From the NCBI GenBank assembly GCA_963751245.1, contig CAVVTR010000009.1, positions 508,552 to 572,551 of the forward strand: DNA of 64,000 bases, in the 5' to 3' direction. Below the pieces are notes generated by a model that saw only the letters and a program-made list of their open reading frames with translations, searched no databases and was not told the origin of the DNA. The position numbers and the translations under genes are program-made. Positions 1 through 8,279 of the stretch are shown piece after piece (within the stretch, counting starts at the first letter, position 1; the number at the start of each line of letters is the position of its first letter). Source of the stretch: CAVVTR01 sp963751245 (GTDB taxonomy: Bacteria; Acidobacteriota; Thermoanaerobaculia; Thermoanaerobaculales; Thermoanaerobaculaceae).

Positions 1-2
1 GG

Positions 3-2555
3 GAGGACGTCCTGAAGACTGCCGGGAGCTTCGGCACGCTCTCGCTCGAGCAGCAACTGCGGGTGATTCACGAGCTGCAGGTGCACGGGCTCGAGCTGGA
101 GCAGCAGAACGAGGAGCTTCGCGGCGTCCAGACCCGGCGTGACGAAGCGCGGGACCGCTACCTCGACCTCTACGACCGGGCCACGGTGGGCTACGTGGCG
201 ATCGGCGAAGAAGGCGTGATCCTGGAAGCGAACCTCACCGCCGAGGAGATGCTGGGCGTCGCCCGAGGTGTCCTGGTCGGGCAGCCGATGTCGGACCTGG
301 TGATGCCCGCGGACTGGGACACCTGCTCCGGCAAGGTGGAGCGGCTCTTCGTGGACGGGCTGACGGAGGAGTGCGAGGTGCGGCTGCGGCGCCGGGACGG
401 CTCGCACTTCTGGGCCCGGATCAATATCAGGGCCGGGGAAGGGAGCGGCGGTGCCCGCATCGGGCGGGCTGTGGTGACCGACATCGACGAGCGGCGGCGG
501 GCGGAGGAGGCGCTGCAGAGCTCGTGGCAGATGATCGAAGGAATCGTAAACTCCATCCCCGCGAGGATCTTCTGGAAGGACAGGGACCTCGTCTACCTGG
601 GCTGCAACCTGGCCTTCGCGCGCGATGCAGGCTTTGCAGGTCCGGAAGAGATCATCGGGAAGGACGACTTCCAGCTGGCGTGGCGCGAGGACGCGGAAGC
701 CTATCGCAGCGACGACCGCCAGGTCATCGAGAGCGGCCGCCCCAAGCTGCTCATCGAGGAATCCCAGACGACCCCCGAAGGCAAGGTCATCGAGCTTCTC
801 ACGAGCAAGAGTCCTCTGCGCGACTCGGAGGGTGGGATCACCGGCGTGCTCGGGACCTACGTGGACGTCACCGAGCGCAGGCATACGGAGAACGCGCTCA
901 AGCTGTTCCGCGAACTGGTGGATCATGTCAGCGACACCGTCGAGGTGATCGACCCGGAGACGTTCTCCTTCATCGATGGGAACACGCAGGCGTGGAGCAG
1001 TCTCGGCTACACGCGCGAGGAGTTCCTGACGCTCAAGGTCTGGGACATCGATCCGAACCCCATCGTGTCTGCAGGCATGGACTGGGCGGAATCGGGAGCG
1101 AAAAGCGGCTCCGTCGTCCACGAGAGCGTCCACCGGCGGAAGGACGGATCGGTCTTTCCAGTCGAGGTCAACGTCGAATTCGTTCAGCTCGACCGGCCCT
1201 ATGTCGTCAGCGTGGCTCGCGACATCTCCGATCGTCGACAGGCGGCGGAGGCGCTCCGGGAGAGCGAGCTGCGCTACCGGACGTTCATCGACTCCAGCTC
1301 CGATCTGGTGTTCCTCAAGGACGAGTCGTTCCGCTACGTCATCAGCAACGAGCGGAACAACGCTTTCCTCGGCCGCTCGGAGGCCGAGGTGCTCGGCCAC
1401 ACCGACTTCGACCTCATGTCCGGGGAGGCTGCCGAGGGTTGTCGTGCCAGCGACCAGGAAGCCCTCGAGCTGGGAGTGAGCGTCACCCGGGAGGAGGCCC
1501 TGGACCCGCGGAGCTACCAGACAGTCAAGTTCCCTGTTCCTCTCGCCGGGGGAGGCGTGGGCGTGGGCGGCTTCGTCCGCGACATCACCGAGCACAAGCA
1601 GGTGGAGTCGGCGCTGCGGAAGAGCGAGGCGCTCTACCGCCTGGTGGTGGAGTCCGCGCACGAGGGGGTCGTGGTTGTCCAGGACGGCCGGCTGATCTTT
1701 GCCAACCAAGTGATCACGGAGATCATGGGGTATGCCGCGGAGGAGCTCCGGGAGATCCCGTTCGCCGATCTGATTCACCCGGATGACCGGGCGAAGGCCG
1801 TCGGCCGGCATCTGCAGCGGCTCGCCGGTGAGGTGCCGTCCCCGGACCACCATGCCTTTCGGGTCGTCACCAGGAGCGGGGACGCCAAGTGGATCGAGGC
1901 CAGCGCGGTCGTGATCGCCTGGAAGGGCCGGCCGGCGACGCTGAACTTCCTGACCGACCTGAGCGACCGGAAACGTGCCGAAGACATCCTCAAGGAGAGC
2001 GAGAGCCGGTTCCGAGCCGTGCTGGAGACGATACCCCTCCTCGCCGTTCTGCTGGATACGGAAGGCACGATCACCCTCTGCAACGAGGCGGCGCTCCAGC
2101 GCACGGGCTGGACGCGCGAGGAGGTCGTGGGCCGGAGCATCTTCGAGATCTTCGTCCCGGTCGAGGCCCGCCGCGAGCTGATGGACGAGGTCTTCCTCCC
2201 GGCGGTAACCTCCGGAGAGTCCCCGCCCGCGCTCGTCACCGAGATCCTCACCCGGTCCGGCGAGCGGCGTCTTGTCGGTTTGAGCACGACCGTCATCAAG
2301 GGCCTCGACGGTGAGGTGGTGGGAGTGGCCACCATCGGCGAGGACATCACCGAGCGCACGAGCAGAGAAGAGACGATGGCGGACCAGCTGGCGGAGCTCC
2401 AGCGCTGGCAGGACGTGATGCTGGGGCGCGAGGACCGCATCCAGGAGCTCAAGCGAGAGGTCAACGATCTCATGAGCCGCGCGGGCGAGGCCCCGGCCTA
2501 TCCCAGCGAGGACGCCTCCCCGGTGGTGTCCCGGGTTGAAGAGGCAGGGCCGTGA
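3..2555 (+). CDS. Multi-PAS sensor protein, 5' end outside the window
   Basis: The reading frame is open from the first bases of the window. The residues before the first possible GTG (position 63) continue the typical N-terminal helix that leads into ELQVHGLELEQQNEELR, so the true start lies upstream. About six consecutive PAS/PAC units follow, each ending in the usual DITER/DISDR-type linker (for example TDIDERRRAEEAL, DVTERRHTENAL, DISDRRQAAEAL, DITEHKQVESAL, DITERTSREE). The C-terminus is a short coiled coil (RIQELKREVNDLMSRAGEAP) seen at the end of many PAS proteins. There is no HisKA, HATPase or output domain, so this is a sensory subunit that probably works with the hybrid kinase next door; the two genes overlap by GTGA and are likely translationally coupled. 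The ligands of the PAS domains cannot be told from the sequence. Confidence 0.9.
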   Translation, partial: EDVLKTAGSFGTLSLEQQLRVIHELQVHGLELEQQNEELRGVQTRRDEARDRYLDLYDRATVGYVAIGEEGVILEANLTAEEMLGVARGVLVGQPMSDLVMPADWDTCSGKVERLFVDGLTEECEVRLRRRDGSHFWARINIRAGEGSGGARIGRAVVTDIDERRRAEEALQSSWQMIEGIVNSIPARIFWKDRDLVYLGCNLAFARDAGFAGPEEIIGKDDFQLAWREDAEAYRSDDRQVIESGRPKLLIEESQTTPEGKVIELLTSKSPLRDSEGGITGVLGTYVDVTERRHTENALKLFRELVDHVSDTVEVIDPETFSFIDGNTQAWSSLGYTREEFLTLKVWDIDPNPIVSAGMDWAESGAKSGSVVHESVHRRKDGSVFPVEVNVEFVQLDRPYVVSVARDISDRRQAAEALRESELRYRTFIDSSSDLVFLKDESFRYVISNERNNAFLGRSEAEVLGHTDFDLMSGEAAEGCRASDQEALELGVSVTREEALDPRSYQTVKFPVPLAGGGVGVGGFVRDITEHKQVESALRKSEALYRLVVESAHEGVVVVQDGRLIFANQVITEIMGYAAEELREIPFADLIHPDDRAKAVGRHLQRLAGEVPSPDHHAFRVVTRSGDAKWIEASAVVIAWKGRPATLNFLTDLSDRKRAEDILKESESRFRAVLETIPLLAVLLDTEGTITLCNEAALQRTGWTREEVVGRSIFEIFVPVEARRELMDEVFLPAVTSGESPPALVTEILTRSGERRLVGLSTTVIKGLDGEVVGVATIGEDITERTSREETMADQLAELQRWQDVMLGREDRIQELKREVNDLMSRAGEAPAYPSEDASPVVSRVEEAGP

Positions 2556-5182
2556 GCGGAAGCCATCATCCTCTGCGAAGGGAAACGCCGCGGCCCCCCG
2601 AAACCGGCCGGCGCGGCACGAGCGAGAGAGCGACCGTCCTCGTGGCGGACGGCGCTCCTGAATCGCTTGCGTTGGCGGTCGCGATCCTGAGGCGGGAGGG
2701 CTATCGCGTGATCCCCGTCGGCAGCGGCGGGCTTGCGTTGGCGGCCGCGACCGCCAATTCTCCGGAGCTGATTCTCCTGGACATCCACATCGAGGGTCCG
2801 GGAGGGCTCGAGGTGTGCCGTCGGCTCAAGGCGCAGGAGGCGACGCGGCACATTCCCGTCATTCTCATGAGTGCGTACGCCGACGCGCAGGATCGGGCGG
2901 GATGGTCGGAGCTGGGTGCGGCGGATCACGTCAGCAGGCCGTTCCAGGACGGCGAGCTCCTCACCCGCGTCGAGACCCACCTGGCCCTGGTCCGGGCGCA
3001 GGCCGCGATCGTACGGCACGAGGCCGCGCTGCGCCGGGGCGACGAGATGTTGGAGCTCGAGGTCCTCGCGCACCAGAAGGTTACCGAGGACCTGAGGCTG
3101 AGCCTCGAGCGGGCCGACCGCACCCGCAGGGGAATGCTCGGCGCCCTGGAAGACGAGAGACTGGCGCGGGACAGATCCCGCCGGCAGACCGCCGTCACGG
3201 AGGCGGTCAACCGTCTTCTGAAGAACTCGCTGGTGAGCGGGATGCCTGCTGCGATGGCCCGCGTCTGCCTCTCGGAGGCGAAGAGGCTGACCGGCAGCGA
3301 GATCGGGTGGTTCGGAGAGGTCACTCCAACGGGCCGGCTCGACTTCACCTCCATGACCGGATCTGATCCGGAGGGCGTCGCGACCACCGGGGACTCGATC
3401 GCGGCAATCCGTCGTGTCGAGTCCAACGGCGTGTTCGCTCGGGTGCTCGAGGCGGGTGAATCGTTGCTCACGAACCACCTCGAGTCCCAAGCGGATCAGC
3501 GGGGGCCTCCGACCGGACCCGCGCGGCTGGCCGCCCTTCTCGCAGTCGCGCTGAGACGGGACGGCGCGACCGTGGGCGTGATTGTGCTGGCCAACAGTCC
3601 CTCGGGCTATTCGCCGGACGACCAGGGTGCCATCGAGGCACTCTCCACCACCCTCTCGCTGGCCCTTCGACGCATCCGGGCCGAGGCAGCGCTGCGCCTG
3701 AGGGATTCTGCCCTCCAGGCAGCAGCGAATGCCATCTTCATCACCGACTCTCAGGGCCGGATCGAGTGGTCCAACGCCTCGTTCGCGAAGCTGAGCGGGT
3801 ACGCGGCGAACGAGGTCCGTGGCAAGAGCCCCCGGATTCTGAAGTCCGGCGTTCACGATAGTGCGTTCTACAAGCAGATGTGGGCCACCATCACCTCGGG
3901 CGCGGTGTGGCAGGGCGAGGTGGTCAACCGGCGGAGGGACGGCGCGTTCTATGCGGAGGAGATGACCATCACACCGGTTCGGGACGAGGCGGGGACCATC
4001 CGCCACTACATCGCCGTCAAGCAGGACATCTCCGGGCGGAAACAGGCAGAGGCGGCTCTCGAGCAGAGCAGAGCCCAGCTCGTCGAAGCTCAGAAGCTCG
4101 AGGCCGTGGGGCGTCTCGCGGGGGGCGTCGCCCACGACTTCAACAACATCCTGCAGGTCTTGCTGTCTCAGGTCGAGACGCTCAAGATCGCCTCCGAGGC
4201 GGACGTGCCGACCGAGGCGGTGGAGGAGATCGAGGCCAACATCAGGCGCGGTGCAAGGCTCACCAGCCAGCTGCTGCTCTTCTCGCGCCGCCAGGCGGTC
4301 GACAGGAAGCGGGTCAACCTGGGCGAAGTGGTGGGAGACATGGTCGGCCTGCTGCGGCGGCTCCTCCCTGCGAACGTGCGCCTCGGCCTGGAGATCGCCC
4401 CGGATCCCCTGTGGGTGGACGCCGACGCCGGGCAGCTCCAGCAGGTCCTGATGAACCTCGCGGTCAACGCCAGGGACGCCATGCAGGATGGTGGCATCTT
4501 GACCGTACGGACGAGCGGAGCTGGAGGACGGACCGTGCTGGAGGTGGAGGATACGGGAGAGGGAATGGACGAGGCCACGCGGGTCCACCTGTTCGAGCCC
4601 TTCTTCACGACGAAAGCGCCGGGGAAGGGGACGGGACTCGGCCTGGCGGTGGCCCACGGTATCGTCGGGCAGCACGGTGGGTCCATGGAAGTGAGCACAA
4701 CGCCGGGAACAGGAAGCCGGTTCAGGGTCCTCCTGCCGGCGGTGCCGGCGCCGATACCGCAGGAGCCGGGAACCGTGCCCGGCGGCGAAGCGGAGGTACC
4801 CCGCGGGAATGGCGAGCGGGTGCTCATCGTGGAGGACGAGGAGGGGGCACGCAACGGGTTCGCGAAGGGCCTCGGGTTGCTCGGCTACCACGTGACCGCC
4901 GTCGGCAGCGGCGAGGAGACCGACGCGCTGCCGGACGAGCCCGCGCCCGACCTGCTCCTCTCCGACCTCATGCTCCCGGGCATCTCCGGACCGGAGCTGG
5001 CCGGGCGTCTCCGCGACCGCTGGCCGGCCATGGCGGTCGTGCTGATGTCCGGGTGCAGCGAAGACGAGATCCTGAACCGCTCCATCGAAGAGGGAACGGT
5101 CCACTTCCTGCAGAAGCCTTTCGGCATGCACGCCCTCGCCCGCATGGTCCGCGCCGGTCTGGCGTCTCCCGGCGCGGCGTGA
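2552..5182 (+). CDS. Hybrid histidine kinase REC-GAF-PAS-HisKA-HATPase-REC
   Basis: An 876-residue cytoplasmic protein without membrane segments. Order: receiver 1 (about 28-145, acceptor Asp in LILLDIHIEG); coiled coil; GAF (about 225-385); PAS (about 385-505, ending DISGRKQAEAAL); HisKA with phospho-His in GGVAHDFNNIL (about 530); HATPase with DTGEGM and GTGLGLAVAHG; receiver 2 (about 755-870, Asp in LLLSDLMLPG, Lys in LQKPF). In receiver 1 the usually invariant Lys before the Pro-Phe pair is Arg (DHVSRPF), which may alter signalling there. The GTG start overlaps the stop of the PAS protein by four bases. The HDFNN H-box places it in the HWE-unrelated, NtrB-like kinase class that often phosphorylates an internal or partner receiver. 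No DNA-binding output is encoded nearby. Confidence 0.9.
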   Translation: MSGSHHPLRRETPRPPETGRRGTSERATVLVADGAPESLALAVAILRREGYRVIPVGSGGLALAAATANSPELILLDIHIEGPGGLEVCRRLKAQEATRHIPVILMSAYADAQDRAGWSELGAADHVSRPFQDGELLTRVETHLALVRAQAAIVRHEAALRRGDEMLELEVLAHQKVTEDLRLSLERADRTRRGMLGALEDERLARDRSRRQTAVTEAVNRLLKNSLVSGMPAAMARVCLSEAKRLTGSEIGWFGEVTPTGRLDFTSMTGSDPEGVATTGDSIAAIRRVESNGVFARVLEAGESLLTNHLESQADQRGPPTGPARLAALLAVALRRDGATVGVIVLANSPSGYSPDDQGAIEALSTTLSLALRRIRAEAALRLRDSALQAAANAIFITDSQGRIEWSNASFAKLSGYAANEVRGKSPRILKSGVHDSAFYKQMWATITSGAVWQGEVVNRRRDGAFYAEEMTITPVRDEAGTIRHYIAVKQDISGRKQAEAALEQSRAQLVEAQKLEAVGRLAGGVAHDFNNILQVLLSQVETLKIASEADVPTEAVEEIEANIRRGARLTSQLLLFSRRQAVDRKRVNLGEVVGDMVGLLRRLLPANVRLGLEIAPDPLWVDADAGQLQQVLMNLAVNARDAMQDGGILTVRTSGAGGRTVLEVEDTGEGMDEATRVHLFEPFFTTKAPGKGTGLGLAVAHGIVGQHGGSMEVSTTPGTGSRFRVLLPAVPAPIPQEPGTVPGGEAEVPRGNGERVLIVEDEEGARNGFAKGLGLLGYHVTAVGSGEETDALPDEPAPDLLLSDLMLPGISGPELAGRLRDRWPAMAVVLMSGCSEDEILNRSIEEGTVHFLQKPFGMHALARMVRAGLASPGAA

Positions 5183-5256
5183 TTCCTGCGCGGGGCTGCC
5201 GGTCGCTGCGTACGGCGCCGCCGGCCCACTCCGGGTGGCATGCGGCCCCGGCGGGG

Positions 5257-5274
5257 CATGGTTGATGTACCATG
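5257..5274. promoter_or_regulatory. 6-6-6 inverted repeat upstream of the peroxiredoxin
   Basis: CATGGT and ACCATG are perfect inverted arms separated by six bases (TGATGT), ending 23 bases before the ATG at 5298. The position suits a repressor/activator operator or a leader hairpin. No regulator is known for it; the assignment rests only on symmetry and position. Confidence 0.35.
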
Positions 5275-5297
5275 ATCTCAAGACAAAGGGAGGCCCG

Positions 5298-6008
5298 ATG
5301 GAGGAACAGCCTCAGGGATGTGGACGCGTCACCGGAGCCGTCCTGGGCGAGCCTGCGCCCGGCGCTTCCGAGCCGCCCGCACAGGACAAGGCCAGGGAGG
5401 TGAGCATGACGGCACGGGTCGGCCAGAAGGCGCCGGACTTCAACGCCCCCGCCTTCTACCGGGGGACATTCACCAACGTGCAGCTGTCGAAGTACTTCGG
5501 GAAGTGGATCCTGCTCTGCTTCTACCCGGGTGACTTCACCTTCGTTTGAGCGACCGAGGTGTCGGCGGTCGCCGACAAATACAGCGAGCTTCAGGATCTC
5601 GGCGTCGAGGTGTTCTCGGTCAGCGTGGACAGCCACTTCGTGCACAAGATGTGGAACGACCACGAGCTGACGAAGATGGTCGAGGGCGGCGTGCCCTTCC
5701 ACATGCTGTCGGACCAGGCCGGCAACATCGGCCGGGCGTACGGCGTCTACGACGAGGGCCAGGGCATCGAGCTGCGGGGGCGGTTCATCATCGACCCCGA
5801 CGGCATCGTCCAGGCGATGGAGGTGCTCACGCCTCCGGTGGGCCGCAAGTTCGCCGAGACGGTTCGGCAGATCCAGGCGTACCAGCTGGTCCGCGCCAGC
5901 AAGGGCACCGAGGCCACCCCGGCGGGCTGGATGCCCGGCGAGGCGGTGCTCAAGCCCGGGCCCGACCTGGTGGGCAACGTCTGGAAGGTGTGGAAGCCCC
6001 ACGAGTAG
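5298..6008 (+). CDS. Selenocysteine-containing AhpC/Prx1-type peroxiredoxin (in-frame TGA at 5547-5549)
   Basis: A thiol-peroxidase family protein that reduces peroxides. The N-terminal half (MTARVGQKAPDFNAPAF ... FYPGDFTFV) runs directly into TGA, and the same frame continues as ATEVSAVADKYSEL ... VWKVWKPHE, the normal C-terminal half. The TGA sits exactly where the family has the peroxidatic Cys (FTFV-C-P/A-TE), so it should encode selenocysteine; a SECIS-like hairpin follows at once. The start at 5298 has a strong ribosome site (AAAGGGAGG, then ATG after a short gap) and adds a short extension containing GCGRVTG; 5406 (GGGAGGTGAGC then ATG) is a second good start that gives the minimal fold. 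Full product from 5298: 236 residues including Sec. The usual C-terminal resolving Cys before PA-x-W is Thr here (EATPAGW), so it is not a classical 2-Cys enzyme. Selenocysteine peroxiredoxins are known in some bacteria (PrxU type). No sel genes are in the window. Confidence 0.88.
5547..5577 (+). promoter_or_regulatory. Sec codon and bacterial SECIS element
   Basis: TGA at 5547-5549 is followed by a perfect 7-bp stem, TGTCGGC (5560-5566) pairing with GCCGACA (5571-5577), closed by the tetraloop GGTC (5567-5570). The first loop G is 18 bases after the TGA, inside the 16-37 base range of the published bacterial SECIS model, and the loop begins with G as required. The GGUC loop resembles the AGGUCU loop of E. 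coli fdhF. Confidence 0.8.
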
Positions 6009-6031
6009 CCGCGGCCGTGCGAAGGTGTTCC

Positions 6032-6065
6032 GCCGGGCCTGCGCTCCTCGGGGTGCAGGCCCGGC
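6032..6065 (+). terminator. Hairpin terminator after the peroxiredoxin
   Basis: A perfect 11-bp stem, GCCGGGCCTGC with GCAGGCCCGGC, around a 12-base loop, followed by GTCGTCTTTCC. It lies 24 bases after the peroxiredoxin stop and before the dehydrogenase gene, so the two genes are probably separate transcripts. Confidence 0.65.
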
Positions 6066-6184
6066 GTCGTCTTTCCGGGGGGGTGCCTCGCGCGGGCAGG
6101 ATGCCCGGGGCGCCGGTCCCCGTGACGGAGAGTGCCCGGACCGCGACGCGCGGAGCCGCGGGCACGCTTGAAGGAGGCGACGGC

Positions 6185-6961
6185 ATGGGCGGCACCGCAC
6201 TGATCACCGGGGCATCCTCTGGTCTCGGCGCCGAGCTGGCGCGGCTTTTCGCGGCGGACGGCCACGACCTCGTCCTGGTCGCGAGGCGGGGCGACCGGCT
6301 GGCCGCCCTCGGCGACGAGCTCTCGGGGCGGCACGGCGTCCGCGCCCGGGTGGTGACCGCGGACCTGGGCGCGCCCGACGGCCCGGCGCGCGTCGTCCAG
6401 GACGTCCTCGCCGCGGGGAACGAGGTCGACTTCCTGGTCAACAACGCCGGGTTCGGGGCCACCGGCGGCTTCACCGACCTGGACGCTGACCGGCAGCTCG
6501 AGATGATCCGTGTCAACGTCACCGCCGTGGTGGCGCTGACCCGGGCGCTGCTGCCGGGCATGCTGGCCCGCCGCCGCGGCCGCGTCCTCAACGTGGGCTC
6601 CACCGCAGGCTTCGTGCCCGGCCCCCGCATGGCCGTCTACTACGCCACCAAGGCCTTCGTGAACTCGTTCTCGGAGGCACTGGCACGGGAGGTGAAGGGG
6701 ACGGGCGTCACCGTGACCGTGAGCTGCCCCGGGGCGACCGACACCGAGTTCGCCGGCGTGGCGGGGAACGACCGCTCGCTCCTGTTCCGCCTCGGCGCCG
6801 CCTCCGCGCCAAAGGTCGCGGCGGGGGCCTACCGGGCGATGATGGCGGGCCGCCCCATGGTCGTCCACGGCGCCGCCAACAAGGCGCTCATCCAGCTCCT
6901 CCGCCTCGGGCCGCGCGCCCTCGTCCGCACCGTGACCGCGGCCCTCAACGGTGCCCGCTGA
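6185..6961 (+). CDS. Short-chain dehydrogenase/reductase
   Basis: A 258-residue classical SDR that uses NAD(P)H to oxidise or reduce a hydroxyl/carbonyl substrate. Visible motifs: cofactor loop TGASSGLGAE near the N-terminus, VNNAG (NNAG motif), catalytic Ser in NVGSTAGF, YxxxK in YYATKAF, and a PG-containing loop (SCPGATDT). The ATG at 6185 is preceded by a clear AAGGAGG. ARR-rich residues after the second beta strand suggest NADP preference. The closest named group would be DltE/YqjQ-like SDRs, but the substrate cannot be inferred. It stands alone between the peroxiredoxin terminator and a convergent transporter gene. Confidence 0.88.
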   Translation: MGGTALITGASSGLGAELARLFAADGHDLVLVARRGDRLAALGDELSGRHGVRARVVTADLGAPDGPARVVQDVLAAGNEVDFLVNNAGFGATGGFTDLDADRQLEMIRVNVTAVVALTRALLPGMLARRRGRVLNVGSTAGFVPGPRMAVYYATKAFVNSFSEALAREVKGTGVTVTVSCPGATDTEFAGVAGNDRSLLFRLGAASAPKVAAGAYRAMMAGRPMVVHGAANKALIQLLRLGPRALVRTVTAALNGAR

Positions 6962-6975
6962 CGGCTCCCGCGGGC

Positions 6976-7929
6976 TCAGCGGTCCGGAGTGGCGAGGCGC
7001 GAGTCGGGTGCCGCGAGGCGCTGGCGGGAGGCGACGGCGAGGGCGATGCCGCCGAGGATGGCGGCGGCGGAGACGGCGAGACGGGGGGTGACGTTCTCGC
7101 CGAGGAAGGCGACGCCGGCGGCCGCCGCGAGCACGGGAACGGAGAGCTGGACCACCGCGGCGCGGGTCGCCGAGAGACGCCGGACCGCGGCGTACCAGAC
7201 CGCGTAGCCGAGGCCCGAGGTGACGGCGCCCGACGCCACCGCCCAGGCGGCGCCGGCCGGGGAGATCGAGAGCCGCGGGAGGAGCGCCACGGCCAGCACG
7301 GCGGCGAGGGGAAGGGCGCGGGCGAAGTTGCCGGCCGTGACGGCGGTGGGATCGGCGACGCGCCGCCCGCGCAGGGTGTAGACGCCCCAGGCGGCGCCGG
7401 CCGCGGCCATCAGCGCCGAGCCCGCCGGCGGCGGCGCCGAGAGGCCGGGGAGCACGAGGACCACGAGGCCGCCGAGGGCGAGGGCCAGGCCGGCCCACTG
7501 GAGGGGCGCGGGCCGCTCGCCGGCGGCCAGCGCGCCGAGCACCATCGTCGCCTGCACCGCCGCGAAGAGGATGAGCGCGCCGGTGCCCGCGCTCAGCGAG
7601 ACGTAGGCGAACGAGAACCCCGCGGCGTAGGCGAACAGCGCGGCGGCCGACCGCCAGCTTCCGGCGCCCCGCGCGCGGGTCGTGTCGGGCCGGAGGGCCG
7701 TGAGAAGGTGGAGCGCGGCGGCGCCGCTGGCCACGCGGAGGAGCGTGAACGAGGCCGGGTCGATGCTGCCGGACGCCAGGGCGGCACGGCACAGGAGCGA
7801 GTTCGCCGCGAAGGCCGTCATCGCGGTTGCGGCAAGTCCTGCAGCGGCGGGGGCGCGTGAGCTCCGGGCGCCGCCCGCTTGGGGCCCGTCTTCACCCGCC
7901 GGGGTCTCGGAGCCGTCCCGCGTTCCCAT
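6976..7929 (-). CDS. EamA/DMT-family membrane transporter
   Basis: An integral inner-membrane protein with about ten hydrophobic segments arranged as two EamA repeats. The first repeat contains FTLLRVASGAAAL; the second ends at FLGENVTPRLAVSAAAILGG, matching the family signature FLGE-x-x-x-x-x-x-x-G. Substrates of this family (amino acids, nucleosides, other metabolites) cannot be assigned from sequence. The start is uncertain: ATG at 7929 gives 317 residues, an in-frame GTG lies at 7950, and ATG at 7821 would still keep the first helix. No clear ribosome site was found. It converges with the dehydrogenase (14 bases between stops), and its 5' end overlaps the receiver-domain remnant on the other strand. 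Confidence 0.85.
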   Translation of the reverse strand: MGTRDGSETPAGEDGPQAGGARSSRAPAAAGLAATAMTAFAANSLLCRAALASGSIDPASFTLLRVASGAAALHLLTALRPDTTRARGAGSWRSAAALFAYAAGFSFAYVSLSAGTGALILFAAVQATMVLGALAAGERPAPLQWAGLALALGGLVVLVLPGLSAPPPAGSALMAAAGAAWGVYTLRGRRVADPTAVTAGNFARALPLAAVLAVALLPRLSISPAGAAWAVASGAVTSGLGYAVWYAAVRRLSATRAAVVQLSVPVLAAAAGVAFLGENVTPRLAVSAAAILGGIALAVASRQRLAAPDSRLATPDR

Positions 7930-7955
7930 GCCGCTCGAGGACACCACCACCGCCG

Positions 7956-8279
7956 TACGGCGTCAAGTTCGGGGCGTGGCTGTGCAACGCCGCCGCGGAG
8001 CAGGCGGATGGCGAGGCGGCCATGGGGCAGGTCCGGGTCTGCACCCCCGACCTCGACGTCGTGACTCTGGACGGGGAGATGCCGCGGACGGAAGGCCTCC
8101 AGGCCACCCGCGAGCTCAAGGCCGTCAGTCCGCTGTTGACCGTGATCGCTCTGTCGATGCACGACGATGCGTCGGTGAGGGCGGAGATGATCGCGGCCGG
8201 AGCGGCGGCGTTCTTCGTCAAGGGGAAGAGCTCGGCGGGCCTGGTCGAGGCCATCCGGGCGGTCCGCGGCTCGCGGTGA
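7956..8279 (+). pseudogene. Truncated response-regulator receiver domain
   Basis: From about EQADGEAAMG onward this frame reads like a NarL-type receiver: DLDVVTLDGEMPRTEGLQ carries the phospho-acceptor Asp, TVIALSMHDD follows, and AAFFVKGKSSAGLVEAIRAV has the conserved Lys. The first beta strand with the acidic pair, helix 1, and any DNA-binding domain are missing; upstream residues are low-complexity and lie over the 5' end of the transporter gene on the other strand. It is therefore most likely a gene fragment. No ribosome site or plausible start was found. Confidence 0.6.

Noticed and set aside
5547..5549. The TGA as an ordinary nonsense mutation in a peroxiredoxin pseudogene.
   Set aside because: It falls exactly on the peroxidatic residue, the rest of the gene is intact and a SECIS-like hairpin follows; chance agreement is unlikely.
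5550..5572. Alternative hairpin GCGACCG/CGGTCGC immediately after the TGA.
   Set aside because: Also perfect, but its loop begins only 8 bases after the TGA, closer than the bacterial SECIS model allows, and it excludes the better-placed hairpin at 5560-5577.
5546..6184. The out-of-frame extension that would make the short-chain dehydrogenase a 471-residue protein.
   Set aside because: The added part is antisense-like Arg/Gly-rich sequence over the peroxiredoxin; the ribosome site and SDR start are at 6185.
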